Notes under the pieces: generated by a model
Told to the model about the DNA's origin: nothing
Databases searched by the model: none
What the model saw: the letters and a program-made list of their open reading frames with translations, nothing else
Assembly: GCA_016290325.1 (NCBI GenBank)
Contig: JAEETL010000015.1
Coordinates: forward strand, 1 to 60,839
Source: Muribaculaceae bacterium
Lineage (GTDB): Bacteria; Bacteroidota; Bacteroidia; Bacteroidales; Muribaculaceae
Direction of reading: 5' to 3'
Length of the DNA stretch: 60,839 nt
Position numbers and translations under genes: made by a program
Shown: positions 7,889-17,140 of the stretch, in pieces
Position numbering within the stretch: position 1 is the stretch's first letter
How the letters are laid out: each line of letters opens with the position of its first letter

Positions 7889-9955
7889 CTAACGATCATT
7901 TAAGCTAACTGCTCCTTGTCGAGACAGGTTATGGGTGTTGATGCCTAGAGAATCACACTCGATGAGCAGTGGTTTTAATGTCGTTTCATACATCGCGCCT
8001 GAAAGAATCAGGCATTTGAATTGATACAATTCCTTTAACTTGATGGCATTGCCGTGAAATTTTTTGGTCACGATAATGTCATCAAGTTCTTGTTTATGAT
8101 TAGTGCTCATGAACTTCCACTTGCCGCTGCCCACCGCAAGAAAGCGTCTTCCCATCAGATGCGCATAGGGCGGTTTGAAAAGAGCGCCATCGAGCCTCAA
8201 TGTCGTGTCGTCAGGTAAAATGACCAGTTCGTTGATGTTTTGCCGGGCAAGAAAACCAGCATAGTATCTCGCGAACGTCGCCGAGTCGGTATCCTCATCA
8301 TCAGGACTCCATACATACCCCTTGCCATTGTCATAGTACAGTACCGGTGTCGATGAAAATGAGTTGAAAATGACAAGTCCACGCTTGGGTGTCGTGGCAT
8401 CTATCCACAACGAGTGCCCCAACAACGCAATTAATCCGCACCCGGCACCTAGCAGGTATCGGTAGTCGCGGCGGTAGAGCCATAGCACTGCTAGGGTCAT
8501 GATGATGAAATAGGCAATCACGCCAAATGTGCTGACATAGACGCCATTAATGTGTGATAGCGGAATGGCATTGACAGCGCTTGCGACCCAGTGGATGTAA
8601 CGGTAAATGGCATCAAGGCCCCAATCAAGCAATGGCCAGTGGAGCCCAGCAGCAATCACGAGCAGGAATAATGCGCCCAATATCATGAAGATGGGCAATA
8701 CGGGCAGGATGAGCAGATTGGAGAGTACCGACATGAATGATACCGTGTGAAAATAATGGGCACTCAGTGCAACGGTTGCCAACATCGCAACGATGGAGAC
8801 TATTATGGTCGAGTAAACGCTGTTCACGACTTGGTATTTGCTCTCTAGCCAATATGGCACCTTAGCGAACAGTAACACAGCGGCCACAGTGATAAAACTC
8901 AACTGGAAGCCAACGCTGTAGAGTGCTGCCGGCGTGAAAACAAGGATAACCAACGCTGCCATCGACAAAGCGTTAAGCGATATCGATCGCCGATGGAACA
9001 CCTGTGTGGCAAACACAAAACCAATCATTACCGTGGCACGCACTACGCTGGGAGACAATCCTGTGAAAACGGCAAACAGAGCAATGGCGGCAAGCGTGAT
9101 GACAAGCCTTACCTTTTTTAGTCCCAGGTAATCCAGTGGGAACATCAGCCACCAGATGATGAGCGCGATAAAACCGACGTGCAACCCGCTCAGTGCCAGC
9201 ACATGTGCCACCCCAGCAGCCGAGAATTCCTGGCGTGTCGCTTTGTCAATGAAGTTACTGTTTCCCAGTATCAATGCCACCACAAACTGTTGTGCTCCAG
9301 GTGATAATAGGGAATTGAATACCTTGAGTTGCAGGTCACGCCTCATGTTTGCCATGAGAGTCATCAGAGTGGGGGAGTAACCCACAATTTTGAGATGGTC
9401 TTCGGGCAGATGTTGTTGATAACGGATGCCTTGGGTGTGAAGCATGTGGGCCGCATAGTCCATTTCTCCTGGATTGCCCATTTGTCCGATTTCCTCGAGT
9501 GCAGCATGCCATGCGACAATGTTTCCAGCTCGCATGGTATAATCGCAACCACGTGTCGAAATCAACACTCTACAGGGCGGCAAATCCTTGTCAATTAAAT
9601 CCACTGTAAGACGCATCGAGAAGTCGGTATATTCTATACTTGCCACGCGTCCTGCCATCACGGTGTGGTTCCGCTGCTCATCGGTGAGCTTTGGCGGGCA
9701 ATGGATGACGGCTGATAGCCAGCCTAGCGCCAATGCAACTAAAGCCAACGGGACGATGAAATAGGATCGCCATCGCAATCGACCTTGAGGTGAGCGTGAG
9801 CCGAATGATAGCAATAAGTATATAGCCGCGCCTATCACGATGAGCAATAGCGGAGCCCACCAGCAATGCCATAAACCATGAATGAGGATGCCCGCGATAA
9901 ATGGCACAAGTATGCGCAAAACGGGAATTCTGGAAAGCACCGATGGCGATGACAT
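7889..9955 (-). CDS. comEC: ComEC/Rec2-family DNA-uptake channel protein, no metallo-beta-lactamase domain
   Basis: This polytopic inner-membrane protein is related to the channel that carries single-stranded DNA across the membrane in natural transformation. N-terminal membrane segments and a DUF4131-like OB region (about 15-200) precede the competence domain (about 220-490), which has the signature GVAHVLALSGLHVG. The C-terminal 170 residues show no HxHxDH motif, so the nuclease-like domain of long ComEC proteins is missing or unrecognisable, as in many Bacteroidales homologues. It starts 11 bases after aroE and is probably co-transcribed. Confidence 0.88.
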   Translation of the reverse strand: MSSPSVLSRIPVLRILVPFIAGILIHGLWHCWWAPLLLIVIGAAIYLLLSFGSRSPQGRLRWRSYFIVPLALVALALGWLSAVIHCPPKLTDEQRNHTVMAGRVASIEYTDFSMRLTVDLIDKDLPPCRVLISTRGCDYTMRAGNIVAWHAALEEIGQMGNPGEMDYAAHMLHTQGIRYQQHLPEDHLKIVGYSPTLMTLMANMRRDLQLKVFNSLLSPGAQQFVVALILGNSNFIDKATRQEFSAAGVAHVLALSGLHVGFIALIIWWLMFPLDYLGLKKVRLVITLAAIALFAVFTGLSPSVVRATVMIGFVFATQVFHRRSISLNALSMAALVILVFTPAALYSVGFQLSFITVAAVLLFAKVPYWLESKYQVVNSVYSTIIVSIVAMLATVALSAHYFHTVSFMSVLSNLLILPVLPIFMILGALFLLVIAAGLHWPLLDWGLDAIYRYIHWVASAVNAIPLSHINGVYVSTFGVIAYFIIMTLAVLWLYRRDYRYLLGAGCGLIALLGHSLWIDATTPKRGLVIFNSFSSTPVLYYDNGKGYVWSPDDEDTDSATFARYYAGFLARQNINELVILPDDTTLRLDGALFKPPYAHLMGRRFLAVGSGKWKFMSTNHKQELDDIIVTKKFHGNAIKLKELYQFKCLILSGAMYETTLKPLLIECDSLGINTHNLSRQGAVSLNDR

Positions 9956-9966
9956 GGATTGGGTGG

Positions 9967-10746
9967 TTACATGATATCTTGGGTCCAGATTTCGTAGGAA
10001 TCAAACGCCTGCAGGAGCAGCATCTCGATGCCGTTTTTGGTCTCGGCACCATATTTTGCCGAATTCTTCATAAACATGGTCTCCTCAGGGTTGTAGATCA
10101 AGTCGTAACAAATGTGGTCCTTAGTCAGGAATCGATATGGGAAATCGGGATACTGGTCTTCGTGGGGATATTTGCCAACGGGTGTGGCGTTGACGATGAT
10201 CTTGTATTCGGCAACCATGGCCTTAGTGATTTCTTCATACACAAGGGTTCGCTCTGATTTACGTCTCGATACCAGTTGCACTGGGATGTCATACTTGCTG
10301 AATGCGGCGCTCACTGCTTTGGCCGCGCCTCCGGTGCCCAGTACCATGGCGCTGGTCCGCAACGGGGTAAGAATTCCTTCGATGGTTTTACCAAATCCCA
10401 CCACATCGCTATTGTATCCGCGCAGTTCCTGTAATTCACCAGTCTTTTTATCCCTGATGAAGCGGATCACATTAACTGCACCGATTTCACGCGCGTCATC
10501 GTCGAGCGAGTCAAGGTAGGGAATGACCGCCTCCTTGTAGGGGGCTGTAACGTTCAATCCGTTCAGGTTGGGATACTCGGCAATCACTTCCATGAGCAGG
10601 CCTAGGTCCTCAATCTCAAAGTTCAGATATTGGGCGTCAATATCTTCGGCAATGAACTTTTGGTTGAAATAATCACGCGAAAACGAATGGACTAGCGGGT
10701 AGCCAATCAATCCATAAAGATATTTACAGGCTTGTGGAGATTTCAT
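9967..10746 (-). CDS. aroE: Shikimate dehydrogenase
   Basis: The 259-residue enzyme reduces 3-dehydroshikimate to shikimate with NADPH in aromatic amino acid synthesis. It shows the substrate-binding GYPLVHSFS at the N-terminus, NVTAPYKE with the catalytic Lys, the nucleotide-binding VLGTGGAAKAV, and NATPVG. Longer upstream starts exist, but the ATG at 10746 gives the family length and the normal distance from the promoter. Confidence 0.9.
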   Translation of the reverse strand: MKSPQACKYLYGLIGYPLVHSFSRDYFNQKFIAEDIDAQYLNFEIEDLGLLMEVIAEYPNLNGLNVTAPYKEAVIPYLDSLDDDAREIGAVNVIRFIRDKKTGELQELRGYNSDVVGFGKTIEGILTPLRTSAMVLGTGGAAKAVSAAFSKYDIPVQLVSRRKSERTLVYEEITKAMVAEYKIIVNATPVGKYPHEDQYPDFPYRFLTKDHICYDLIYNPEETMFMKNSAKYGAETKNGIEMLLLQAFDSYEIWTQDIM

Positions 10747-10769
10747 GATCGTATATTTTATTGCACCCG

Positions 10770-10777
10770 CAAAAATA
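10770..10777 (-). promoter_or_regulatory. Promoter -7 element for aroE-comEC
   Basis: TATTTTTG on the minus strand matches TAnnTTTG and ends 23 bases before the aroE start. Confidence 0.6.
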
Positions 10778-10925
10778 ATGAGAAAACTTGTAATAATCAC
10801 CGATAATGGTGAGTTTTTTGTTCTATGTACCGCATTTTTTGTCCACAAACGCCTTTCTGGCTCTTGTAATTGACTAAAAAAGATGAAAAATGGCTAAAAT
10901 CGGACTCATTTAGCAAACAATGTAT

Positions 10926-10933
10926 TAATTTTG
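10926..10933 (+). promoter_or_regulatory. Promoter -7 element for mlaD
   Basis: TAATTTTG matches TAnnTTTG and ends 23 bases before the ATG at 10957. Confidence 0.6.
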
Positions 10934-10956
10934 TCGATCAAAACTTAAATAGGATA

Positions 10957-11862
10957 ATGAAGAAGATTTTCACCAAGAACATGAAGATAGCGCTCACCGT
11001 CCTTATAGGACTGGTGTTGCTGTACTGGGGTATCAATTACCTTAAGGGGATTAACCTCTTGACCCCAGCCAATTATTTTTATACCGAGGTCGAGTCCACC
11101 GATGGCTTGCTCCAAGCTGCTCCAATCACCGTTAACGGCTTCCAGGTGGGGCAGGTGAGGGAAATCAACTATGATTATGACAAGAACAAAATCACGGTCA
11201 TGTTGTCCATGAACAAGGAGATGAAAGTCCCCGAAGGCAGCACAATCAACATGGTGTCAGGACTTATGGGTGGTGCTTCACTCGTGCTTAATCTTGGCAA
11301 AGGTCCTGCCATGAAGACAGGTAGCTATATCCCAACGACCGATGTTCCCGGAATCATGGACCACGTGAGTGAAAATGTGGTGCCCATGGTGACCGAAATG
11401 TTACCTAAAGTGGATTCCATCGTGGGCAATATTAACGGCTTGACCGCCAATCCTGCGCTAGCCTCCTCGTTGACCAGGCTTGATGCCATCACCCGCCAGT
11501 TGCAGATTAGCGCACAGCAGTTAACCCAATTGATGAACGGCTTGAACCGTAGTGTGCCTGGTGTGATGAATAACGTGAACGGCATTACCAATAACCTAAC
11601 CGGAGCCACTGGTAACATAACTGATTTCTCGGCTTCGCTCAAGGAAATGCCCCTTGACGAGACAATAAACAAACTCAACACTACGCTTGCCAATCTGCAA
11701 ACCCTCAGTGAGCAACTCAATGACAAGAACTCCAGTCTGGGTAAGATCATGAATGATCGCGAGCTCTATGACAACGCTAATCATGTCATTGCCAGTCTGG
11801 ACTCATTGCTGATGGATATCAAGGCAAATCCCAAGCGTTACATCAACGTCAAAGTGTTCTAA
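10957..11862 (+). CDS. mlaD: MlaD/MCE-domain lipid-transport protein
   Basis: One N-terminal membrane anchor (about residues 8-25) is followed by an MCE domain (about 38-120, with DGLLQAAPITVNGFQVGQV) that shuttles phospholipids between membranes. The C-terminal 180 residues are helical and rich in Asn, Thr and Leu (pattern INGLTANP), as in MCE proteins that form a periplasmic tube. The partner permease and ATPase genes are not here but about 25 kb downstream (mlaE-mlaF). The start is set by the promoter and the anchor; a strong terminator follows. Confidence 0.88.
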   Translation: MKKIFTKNMKIALTVLIGLVLLYWGINYLKGINLLTPANYFYTEVESTDGLLQAAPITVNGFQVGQVREINYDYDKNKITVMLSMNKEMKVPEGSTINMVSGLMGGASLVLNLGKGPAMKTGSYIPTTDVPGIMDHVSENVVPMVTEMLPKVDSIVGNINGLTANPALASSLTRLDAITRQLQISAQQLTQLMNGLNRSVPGVMNNVNGITNNLTGATGNITDFSASLKEMPLDETINKLNTTLANLQTLSEQLNDKNSSLGKIMNDRELYDNANHVIASLDSLLMDIKANPKRYINVKVF

Positions 11863-11931
11863 AATGATAAGGTGTTTATTGACAGCGAGACAACTATTGA
11901 AGGTGGTTAAAATCACCTCGGTTTAGCACTC

Positions 11932-11972
11932 AAAAATCCCTATTTGGAATTAATCTAAATAGGGATTTTTTT
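11932..11972 (+). terminator. Rho-independent terminator after mlaD
   Basis: A 14-base perfect stem (AAAAATCCCTATTT with its complement) has an 11-base loop and is followed by T's, 70 bases after the mlaD stop. Confidence 0.85.
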
Positions 11973-12090
11973 GAAAATTATTGTTTTCGGAATTTTTGAT
12001 TTTGAAACGTGGCAATAACAGCGGTTTGTGAGATGTATCTAAAATGAATTAAAAAACACATCAAATGATAATCATCTGATTTATAACTAG

Positions 12091-12108
12091 ATATGTCGCA
12101 TATGTCGC
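12091..12108. repeat. Tandem 9-base repeat upstream of dnaA
   Basis: ATATGTCGC occurs twice in direct succession, about 175 bases before the dnaA start. Confidence 0.6.
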
Positions 12109-12282
12109 CATGATTTGATAAAAAATGTAAACTGTGTTCTAATCCTTTGTTTTTCAATATTGTTACGCTTAAAACGACATTTCCAAATTTTTTCAGCACT
12201 TTTTTTTAAGAAATTATTGACCGAAATTTGTACTGCTAAATAGCACAGAACAAACCAACCTTACTAAGTAAAATTTGAGTAA

Positions 12283-13686
12283 ATGATTAACGTTGCACAA
12301 CAGTGGAACCGCTGCCTTGACGTCATCAAGGCTAACCTGCCGGCCGAGCAATTCAATGTTTGGTTCGCACCCATTGTTGCCGTTGATTTTGACCAGGAAA
12401 ACGATCGTGTGACGCTCAAGGTCCCCTCCCAGTTCTTTGTGGAGCAGATCGAGGGACGTTATATTAATGTGCTCTCGCTGGCATTGAAGAGAGTATTTGG
12501 CGAGAATGTTAAGCTCACCTATAAATATAATGTGGTGGGCAGTGATGATGCCAGCGCTGTTGAGCAAACCGAGGACAACTCAAGCTCAAGGCTCATGCAG
12601 GATCTTAAGATCCGTAAACCTCGTTTAGCAAATCCTTTTGAACGCGATGATAGCCTTGAGGATATTGATCCGCAGTTAAATCCCCGATACACCTTCGAGA
12701 ATTATTGCAGCAGTATGAGCAATAAGCTGGCTGTGAGCATTGGCCAGGCTATTGCCGACAATCCTGAGGTAAAGACCTATAACCCCCTGTTTGTCTTTGG
12801 TACGACAGGTGTGGGCAAGACCCATCTTCTGCAAGCTATTGGTGTCAAGCTCAAGGAGAAATATCCGCGCATGAGGGTACTTTATGTCTCTTCGCGAGTC
12901 TTTGAGAGCCAGTACACCGAGGCGATGCTGCATAAGAAAATCAACGACTTCATCAATTTTTATCTGAGCATTGATGTGCTCTTGGTAGACGACATCCAAT
13001 TTTTTGCCGGCAAGCCAAGCACGCAAAATACTTTCTTCCACATATTTAACCACTTGCATCAGCATCAGCGCCAGTTGGTGATGTCATGCGATTGTCGTCC
13101 GAGTGATCTCGACGGCATGGAGCCCAGACTCATCTCGCGCTTCAAGTGGGGCATGACTGTGGCGCTAGAGAAGCCTGATTATGAGTTGCGCCGTAAGTTT
13201 TTGGACATGAAGGCCGCTCAGGACGGATTGAACATCAACAGCGAGGTGCTGGATTTCATCGCCACCAATGTCACCGAAAATGTGCGTGAGCTAGAGGGTG
13301 TGATGGTGTCGCTGTTGGCTCATTCGACGATGCTTAATCAGGAAATCACCATCGATTTGGTGCGCAGTGTCATCGGCAATACTGTCAAGGTGAATCAGCG
13401 TCAGATGACCTTTGAACTCATTGCCGAGACTGTGGCTGACTACTACAATATGCCCACCGACTTGATTTACGGCAAGTCGCGCAAGCGTGAAATCAGCGAT
13501 GCCCGCCAACTCGTCATGTATCTCGCCAAGAAAGAGGCCCAAATGTCGTCGACTAGTATTGGCGCTAAACTCGACCGCACCCATGCCACCGTACTGCATG
13601 CCTGCATCCAGATTGAGCAGCGCATGTCCATCGAGAAAGACTTCTCGCGCGAGGTGGCAGCGATTACCGCGAGCTTAACACAATAA
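12283..13686 (+). CDS. dnaA: Chromosomal replication initiator DnaA
   Basis: The 467-residue AAA+ protein binds and melts the replication origin. Domain I (1-85) is followed by a short linker. Domain III has the Walker A GTTGVGKT (173-180), Walker B DVLLVDDIQF (231-240) and an arginine-finger region ending ISRFKWG. Domain IV carries the DNA-binding signature LDRTHATVLHA. The Walker A deviates from the usual GGVGLGKT at its first residues but keeps GKT. It is monocistronic. Confidence 0.97.
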   Translation: MINVAQQWNRCLDVIKANLPAEQFNVWFAPIVAVDFDQENDRVTLKVPSQFFVEQIEGRYINVLSLALKRVFGENVKLTYKYNVVGSDDASAVEQTEDNSSSRLMQDLKIRKPRLANPFERDDSLEDIDPQLNPRYTFENYCSSMSNKLAVSIGQAIADNPEVKTYNPLFVFGTTGVGKTHLLQAIGVKLKEKYPRMRVLYVSSRVFESQYTEAMLHKKINDFINFYLSIDVLLVDDIQFFAGKPSTQNTFFHIFNHLHQHQRQLVMSCDCRPSDLDGMEPRLISRFKWGMTVALEKPDYELRRKFLDMKAAQDGLNINSEVLDFIATNVTENVRELEGVMVSLLAHSTMLNQEITIDLVRSVIGNTVKVNQRQMTFELIAETVADYYNMPTDLIYGKSRKREISDARQLVMYLAKKEAQMSSTSIGAKLDRTHATVLHACIQIEQRMSIEKDFSREVAAITASLTQ

Positions 13687-13716
13687 CTATATCAACCAGT
13701 CAAGAGAATCTCTATC

Positions 13717-13744
13717 AGGGCGTGTCTTTTTATGGGCACGCCTT
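13717..13744. terminator. Hairpin between dnaA and the convergent exonuclease gene
   Basis: A 10-bp stem with two G-U pairs surrounds a T-rich loop. The T-run after it is weak, so termination is likely but not certain. Confidence 0.45.
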
Positions 13745-13785
13745 GATTCATTTATCTTAAACTTTCGTGTGATCAACTCGTTGCC

Positions 13786-14298
13786 TTACGGGTTATCGTT
13801 GTCGCTTGAAAACAGTTTCATGGCAATTTGGGCACAGGCCTCGGCATCGGCAAGGGCATTATGGTGGGAAAGCAGATCAAATCCGCAATAGGCTGAAACG
13901 GTCTGTAACTGGTGGTTGGGCAGTTGCTTGAGCAGGCGCCTAGATGCTAGGCATGTGCAATAGAACTCATAATCGGGATAATCCATCTGGTAACAGCGGA
14001 AAACCGCTTTCAGGCAACTCTCGTCAAACGACTTGTTGTGGGCGACCAATGGCAAGCCCTTGATGAGTGGCTCTATCTTGGCCCACACTTCTGGGAAAAG
14101 GGGTGCATTATCGGTATCTGATGGCCCCAAGCCATGAACTTGCTGGCACCTGTAATTATAGTAATTGGGCTCGGGCTGAATGAGAGAGTAAAAGCGGTCA
14201 ACAATCTTGCCATCGCGCACGATGACTACGCCCACCGAGCAAACGCTGGTGCGCTCGTAGTTGGCGGTTTCGAAATCAATAGCAGCAAAACTGTTCAT
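13786..14298 (-). CDS. DnaQ-like 3'-5' exonuclease
   Basis: This 170-residue protein has the DEDDh exonuclease fold: FAAIDFETAN (Exo I Asp and Glu), VAHNKSFDESCL (Exo II), and HNALADAEACAQI (Exo III with the catalytic His and Asp). It is a stand-alone exonuclease of the DNA polymerase III epsilon type that should remove 3' nucleotides from DNA or RNA. The start at 14298 is favoured over an upstream in-frame ATG by promoter spacing and because the Exo I strand normally begins within ten residues of the start. Confidence 0.87.
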   Translation of the reverse strand: MNSFAAIDFETANYERTSVCSVGVVIVRDGKIVDRFYSLIQPEPNYYNYRCQQVHGLGPSDTDNAPLFPEVWAKIEPLIKGLPLVAHNKSFDESCLKAVFRCYQMDYPDYEFYCTCLASRRLLKQLPNHQLQTVSAYCGFDLLSHHNALADAEACAQIAMKLFSSDNDNP

Positions 14299-14320
14299 TA
14301 TTCTGGACGATTTATTGATG

Positions 14321-14328
14321 CAAAAGTA
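14321..14328 (-). promoter_or_regulatory. Promoter -7 element for the DnaQ-like exonuclease
   Basis: TACTTTTG on the minus strand ends 22 bases before the start. Confidence 0.6.
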
Positions 14329-14434
14329 GTGTTTGTTGTGAAAATTATCAAAAAAATAGCATCTGATTAAACATTTTATCTTCAAATGAGTCAAAAAGTC
14401 GCTCAAAACGAGCGGATAAATGAAAATAATAGCG

Positions 14435-14442
14435 TAAATTTG
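14435..14442 (+). promoter_or_regulatory. Promoter -7 element for gyrA
   Basis: TAAATTTG matches TAnnTTTG but lies 95 bases before the gyrA start, so the predicted leader is about 90 nt and unusually GC-rich for this window. Confidence 0.55.
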
Positions 14443-14537
14443 TAGGTTAAACCTGATGTCGTGGCATTCGTGCGAGACTGGGGCGGAGTTTTGCCTGCCG
14501 TGCGGTGCCCGCGAGAGATTTATAAACTACAAGTAAA

Positions 14538-17108
14538 ATGAACAACGATCGAATTTTAGAGATCAACATTGAGAACGAAATGAAGTCCAGCTACATCGAT
14601 TATTCGATGTCGGTCATCGTTTCGCGTGCACTACCCGACGTGCGCGACGGCTTTAAGCCCGTGCACCGCAGGGTACTCTATGGCATGGACAAGTTGCGTA
14701 ACTACTCCAATGCCCCCTACAAGAAATCGGCACGTATCGTGGGTGACGTACTTGGTAAGTATCATCCCCACGGCGATTCGTCGGTTTACTTCGCTATGGT
14801 CCGCTTGGCCCAGGAATGGGCAATGCGCTACCCGCTGGTTGACGGACAGGGTAACTTCGGCTCGGTAGACGGTGACAGTCCTGCTGCTATGCGTTATACC
14901 GAGGTGCGCCTCGACAAGATGGGCGAGAGTATGATGGAGGATATGGACAAGGACACCGTCGACTTCGTGCCCAACTTTGACAACACGCTTGAAGAGCCCT
15001 CAGTGCTGCCTACCCGCATCCCTAACTTGCTGGTGAACGGCGCTACAGGTATCGCGGTAGGTATGGCAACCAATATGGCTCCCCACAACCTGGGCGAGTG
15101 CATAGACGGCTGCCTGGCACTGCTCGAGGACCCCGAAATGGAGGTGAGCGACCTGATGAACTACATTAAGGCGCCCGACTTCCCCACGGGTGGCATCATC
15201 TATGGCTATCAAGGTGTGAAAGACGCTTTTGAGACAGGACGCGGACGCATCGTCGTGCGCGCTAAGGCCGAGATTGAGACCGAGCACAACCACGAGCGCA
15301 TCGTTGTCAACGAGATTCCTTATAATGTCAACAAGAAAGACCTCATTGAAAACATCGCCCGACTGGTCGAGGAAAAGAAGATCGAAGGCATTGCCGACAT
15401 CAACGACGAGAGCGACCGCCACGGTATGCGCATCGTGATTGATGTGAAGAAGGATTTCAACCCCAATGTGCTGCTCAACAAGCTGTACAAGATGACTGAG
15501 TTGCAGTCGTCGTTCAGCGTGAACAACGTGTGTCTGGTCAACGGCCGACCCATGTTGCTCAACCTCAAGCAACTGCTCCATTACTTCCTGGAGCATCGCC
15601 ACGAGGTGGTTATCCGCCGCACCCGTTATGACCTGAAAAAAGCTCAGGAACGTGCCCACATCCTTGAAGGTCTCATCATTGCCAGCGATAACATCGATGA
15701 GGTGATTGCCATCATCAAGAGCAGTGACTCGACCGACCATGCCATCCAGCGATTGATGGAGCGCTTCTCCCTTAGTGAGGTTCAAGCCCGCGCTATTGTT
15801 GAGATGCGTCTGCGTCAGCTCACCGGACTGGAGCAGGAGAAGCTGCACAACGAGTTGGCCGAGGTTCGCAAGACCATCGCCCAGTTGCAGGCCATCCTTG
15901 ATGATCCCGCCGAGTGCCGCAAGGTCATCGAGCAGGAACTCATTGAGGTCAAGGAGAAATTCGGCGACGAGCGCCGCACCCAAATTGAATATTCTAGCGA
16001 GGAGATGAACGCTGAGGACTTCTACAGCGACGATCCCATGATCATCACCATCTCCCACTTTGGTTATATCAAGCGCACCCCGCTTAAGGAATACCGAGCC
16101 CAAGCTCGCGGTGGAGTGGGGGCCAAGGGCAGTGACACGCGCGATGAGGACTTCATCGAGTATGTATACGAAGCCACTAATCATAATTATATGCTGTTCT
16201 TTACTGCCACGGGCCGTTGCTTCTGGCTGCGTGTGTTTGAGATTCCCGAGGGAACTAAGAACAGCAAGGGTCGTGCTATCCAGAACCTGCTCAACCTGGA
16301 TGCCGAGAACCGCATCATGGCATTTGTACGTGCCACGGCTCTCACCGATCCCGATTACAACCAGTCACATTATATTGTATTTGCCACCAAGAACGGTATT
16401 GTTAAGCGCACGCGACTGAGCGAGTACTCTCGTCCCCGTGCCAATGGTGTGCGTGCCCTCAACATCAATGATGATGACCGCCTTGTGGGCGCCATCCTCA
16501 CCGAGGGCGACAGCGAGGTCATCCTGGCTAACAGCAAGGGTTACGCGATCCGCTTTGCCGAGACCACAGTGCGTTCGATGGGCCGTACGGCAACCGGTGT
16601 TCGCGGTATGCGTCTGAGTGAGGGTGACGAGGTTATCGGTATGATCTGCATGCGTGCCGGTACACGCGACGACGTACTCGTCGTTTCTGAGCAGGGTATG
16701 GGCAAGCGCAGTGCTCTTGAGGACTACCGTGTGACCAACCGTGGCGGTAAAGGTGTTAAAACTATTAACATCACTGCCAAAACTGGCAAGCTTATTGCTA
16801 TTAAGAATGTGAATGACGATAACGACCTTGTTATCATCAACAAGAGCGGCATCGCCATCAGGCTACGGGTTAGCTCACTGCGTATCGTGGGACGTGCCAC
16901 ACAAGGTGTAAGGCTTATCAACCTGGAGAAGAAAAACGACGAGATAGCAAGCGTTTGCAAGGTGGATACCGAGCCCGAAACGACCGACGAGGAAAGCGTA
17001 CGCGACGCTTTCGCCCAAGAGAATGGTGAAGTCCAGCCCATCCAAGAGACTGAGGATGTAAAGGACAACCCGGATAACAATGAGGAACAACAAAACGAGA
17101 ACGAATAA
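14538..17108 (+). CDS. gyrA: DNA gyrase subunit A
   Basis: GyrA is the DNA-cleaving and religating subunit of gyrase. The catalytic Tyr is Y120 in AAMRYTE. The quinolone-pocket region reads [13 protein letters not shown] (76-88): the serine corresponding to E. coli S83 is S81, while the position of D87 is Phe85. The C-terminal beta-pinwheel contains the GyrA-box form NRGGKG, which separates it from ParC. The last 40 residues are an acidic tail. The length (856) is normal. No promoter is seen between it and the following TPR gene, 32 bases on. Confidence 0.96.
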   Translation: MNNDRILEINIENEMKSSYIDYSMSVIVSRALPDVRDGFKPVHRRVLYGMDKLRNYSNAPYKKSARIVGDVLGKYHPHGDSSVYFAMVRLAQEWAMRYPLVDGQGNFGSVDGDSPAAMRYTEVRLDKMGESMMEDMDKDTVDFVPNFDNTLEEPSVLPTRIPNLLVNGATGIAVGMATNMAPHNLGECIDGCLALLEDPEMEVSDLMNYIKAPDFPTGGIIYGYQGVKDAFETGRGRIVVRAKAEIETEHNHERIVVNEIPYNVNKKDLIENIARLVEEKKIEGIADINDESDRHGMRIVIDVKKDFNPNVLLNKLYKMTELQSSFSVNNVCLVNGRPMLLNLKQLLHYFLEHRHEVVIRRTRYDLKKAQERAHILEGLIIASDNIDEVIAIIKSSDSTDHAIQRLMERFSLSEVQARAIVEMRLRQLTGLEQEKLHNELAEVRKTIAQLQAILDDPAECRKVIEQELIEVKEKFGDERRTQIEYSSEEMNAEDFYSDDPMIITISHFGYIKRTPLKEYRAQARGGVGAKGSDTRDEDFIEYVYEATNHNYMLFFTATGRCFWLRVFEIPEGTKNSKGRAIQNLLNLDAENRIMAFVRATALTDPDYNQSHYIVFATKNGIVKRTRLSEYSRPRANGVRALNINDDDRLVGAILTEGDSEVILANSKGYAIRFAETTVRSMGRTATGVRGMRLSEGDEVIGMICMRAGTRDDVLVVSEQGMGKRSALEDYRVTNRGGKGVKTINITAKTGKLIAIKNVNDDNDLVIINKSGIAIRLRVSSLRIVGRATQGVRLINLEKKNDEIASVCKVDTEPETTDEESVRDAFAQENGEVQPIQETEDVKDNPDNNEEQQNENE

Positions 17109-17140
17109 ACATTATAAACTAGCTTAAATTGTTAATAAAA

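Larger units (their letters stand above)
11863..12282. other. 420-base AT-rich intergenic region upstream of dnaA
   Basis: It holds the mlaD terminator at its left end, a tandem 9-base repeat at 12091-12108 and a short palindrome TGATAATCA just before it. No TTATCCACA-type DnaA boxes are visible, so an origin cannot be claimed. No convincing gene is present; a 73-codon minus-strand frame has no homology that I recognise and unusual codon use. The dnaA promoter should lie near 12220, where a poor match (CGAAATTTG) is present. Confidence 0.6.

Noticed and set aside
11978..12199. A 73-codon minus-strand frame upstream of dnaA
   Set aside because: AT-rich, atypical composition, no family resemblance, and no upstream promoter element; treated as non-coding.
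15000..16184. A 394-codon open frame antisense to gyrA, and similar ones antisense to prfA (30034-30951), lpxC/fabZ and the antiporter gene
   Set aside because: They mirror the codon periodicity of strongly coding genes on the other strand, have no recognisable motifs and lack promoters.
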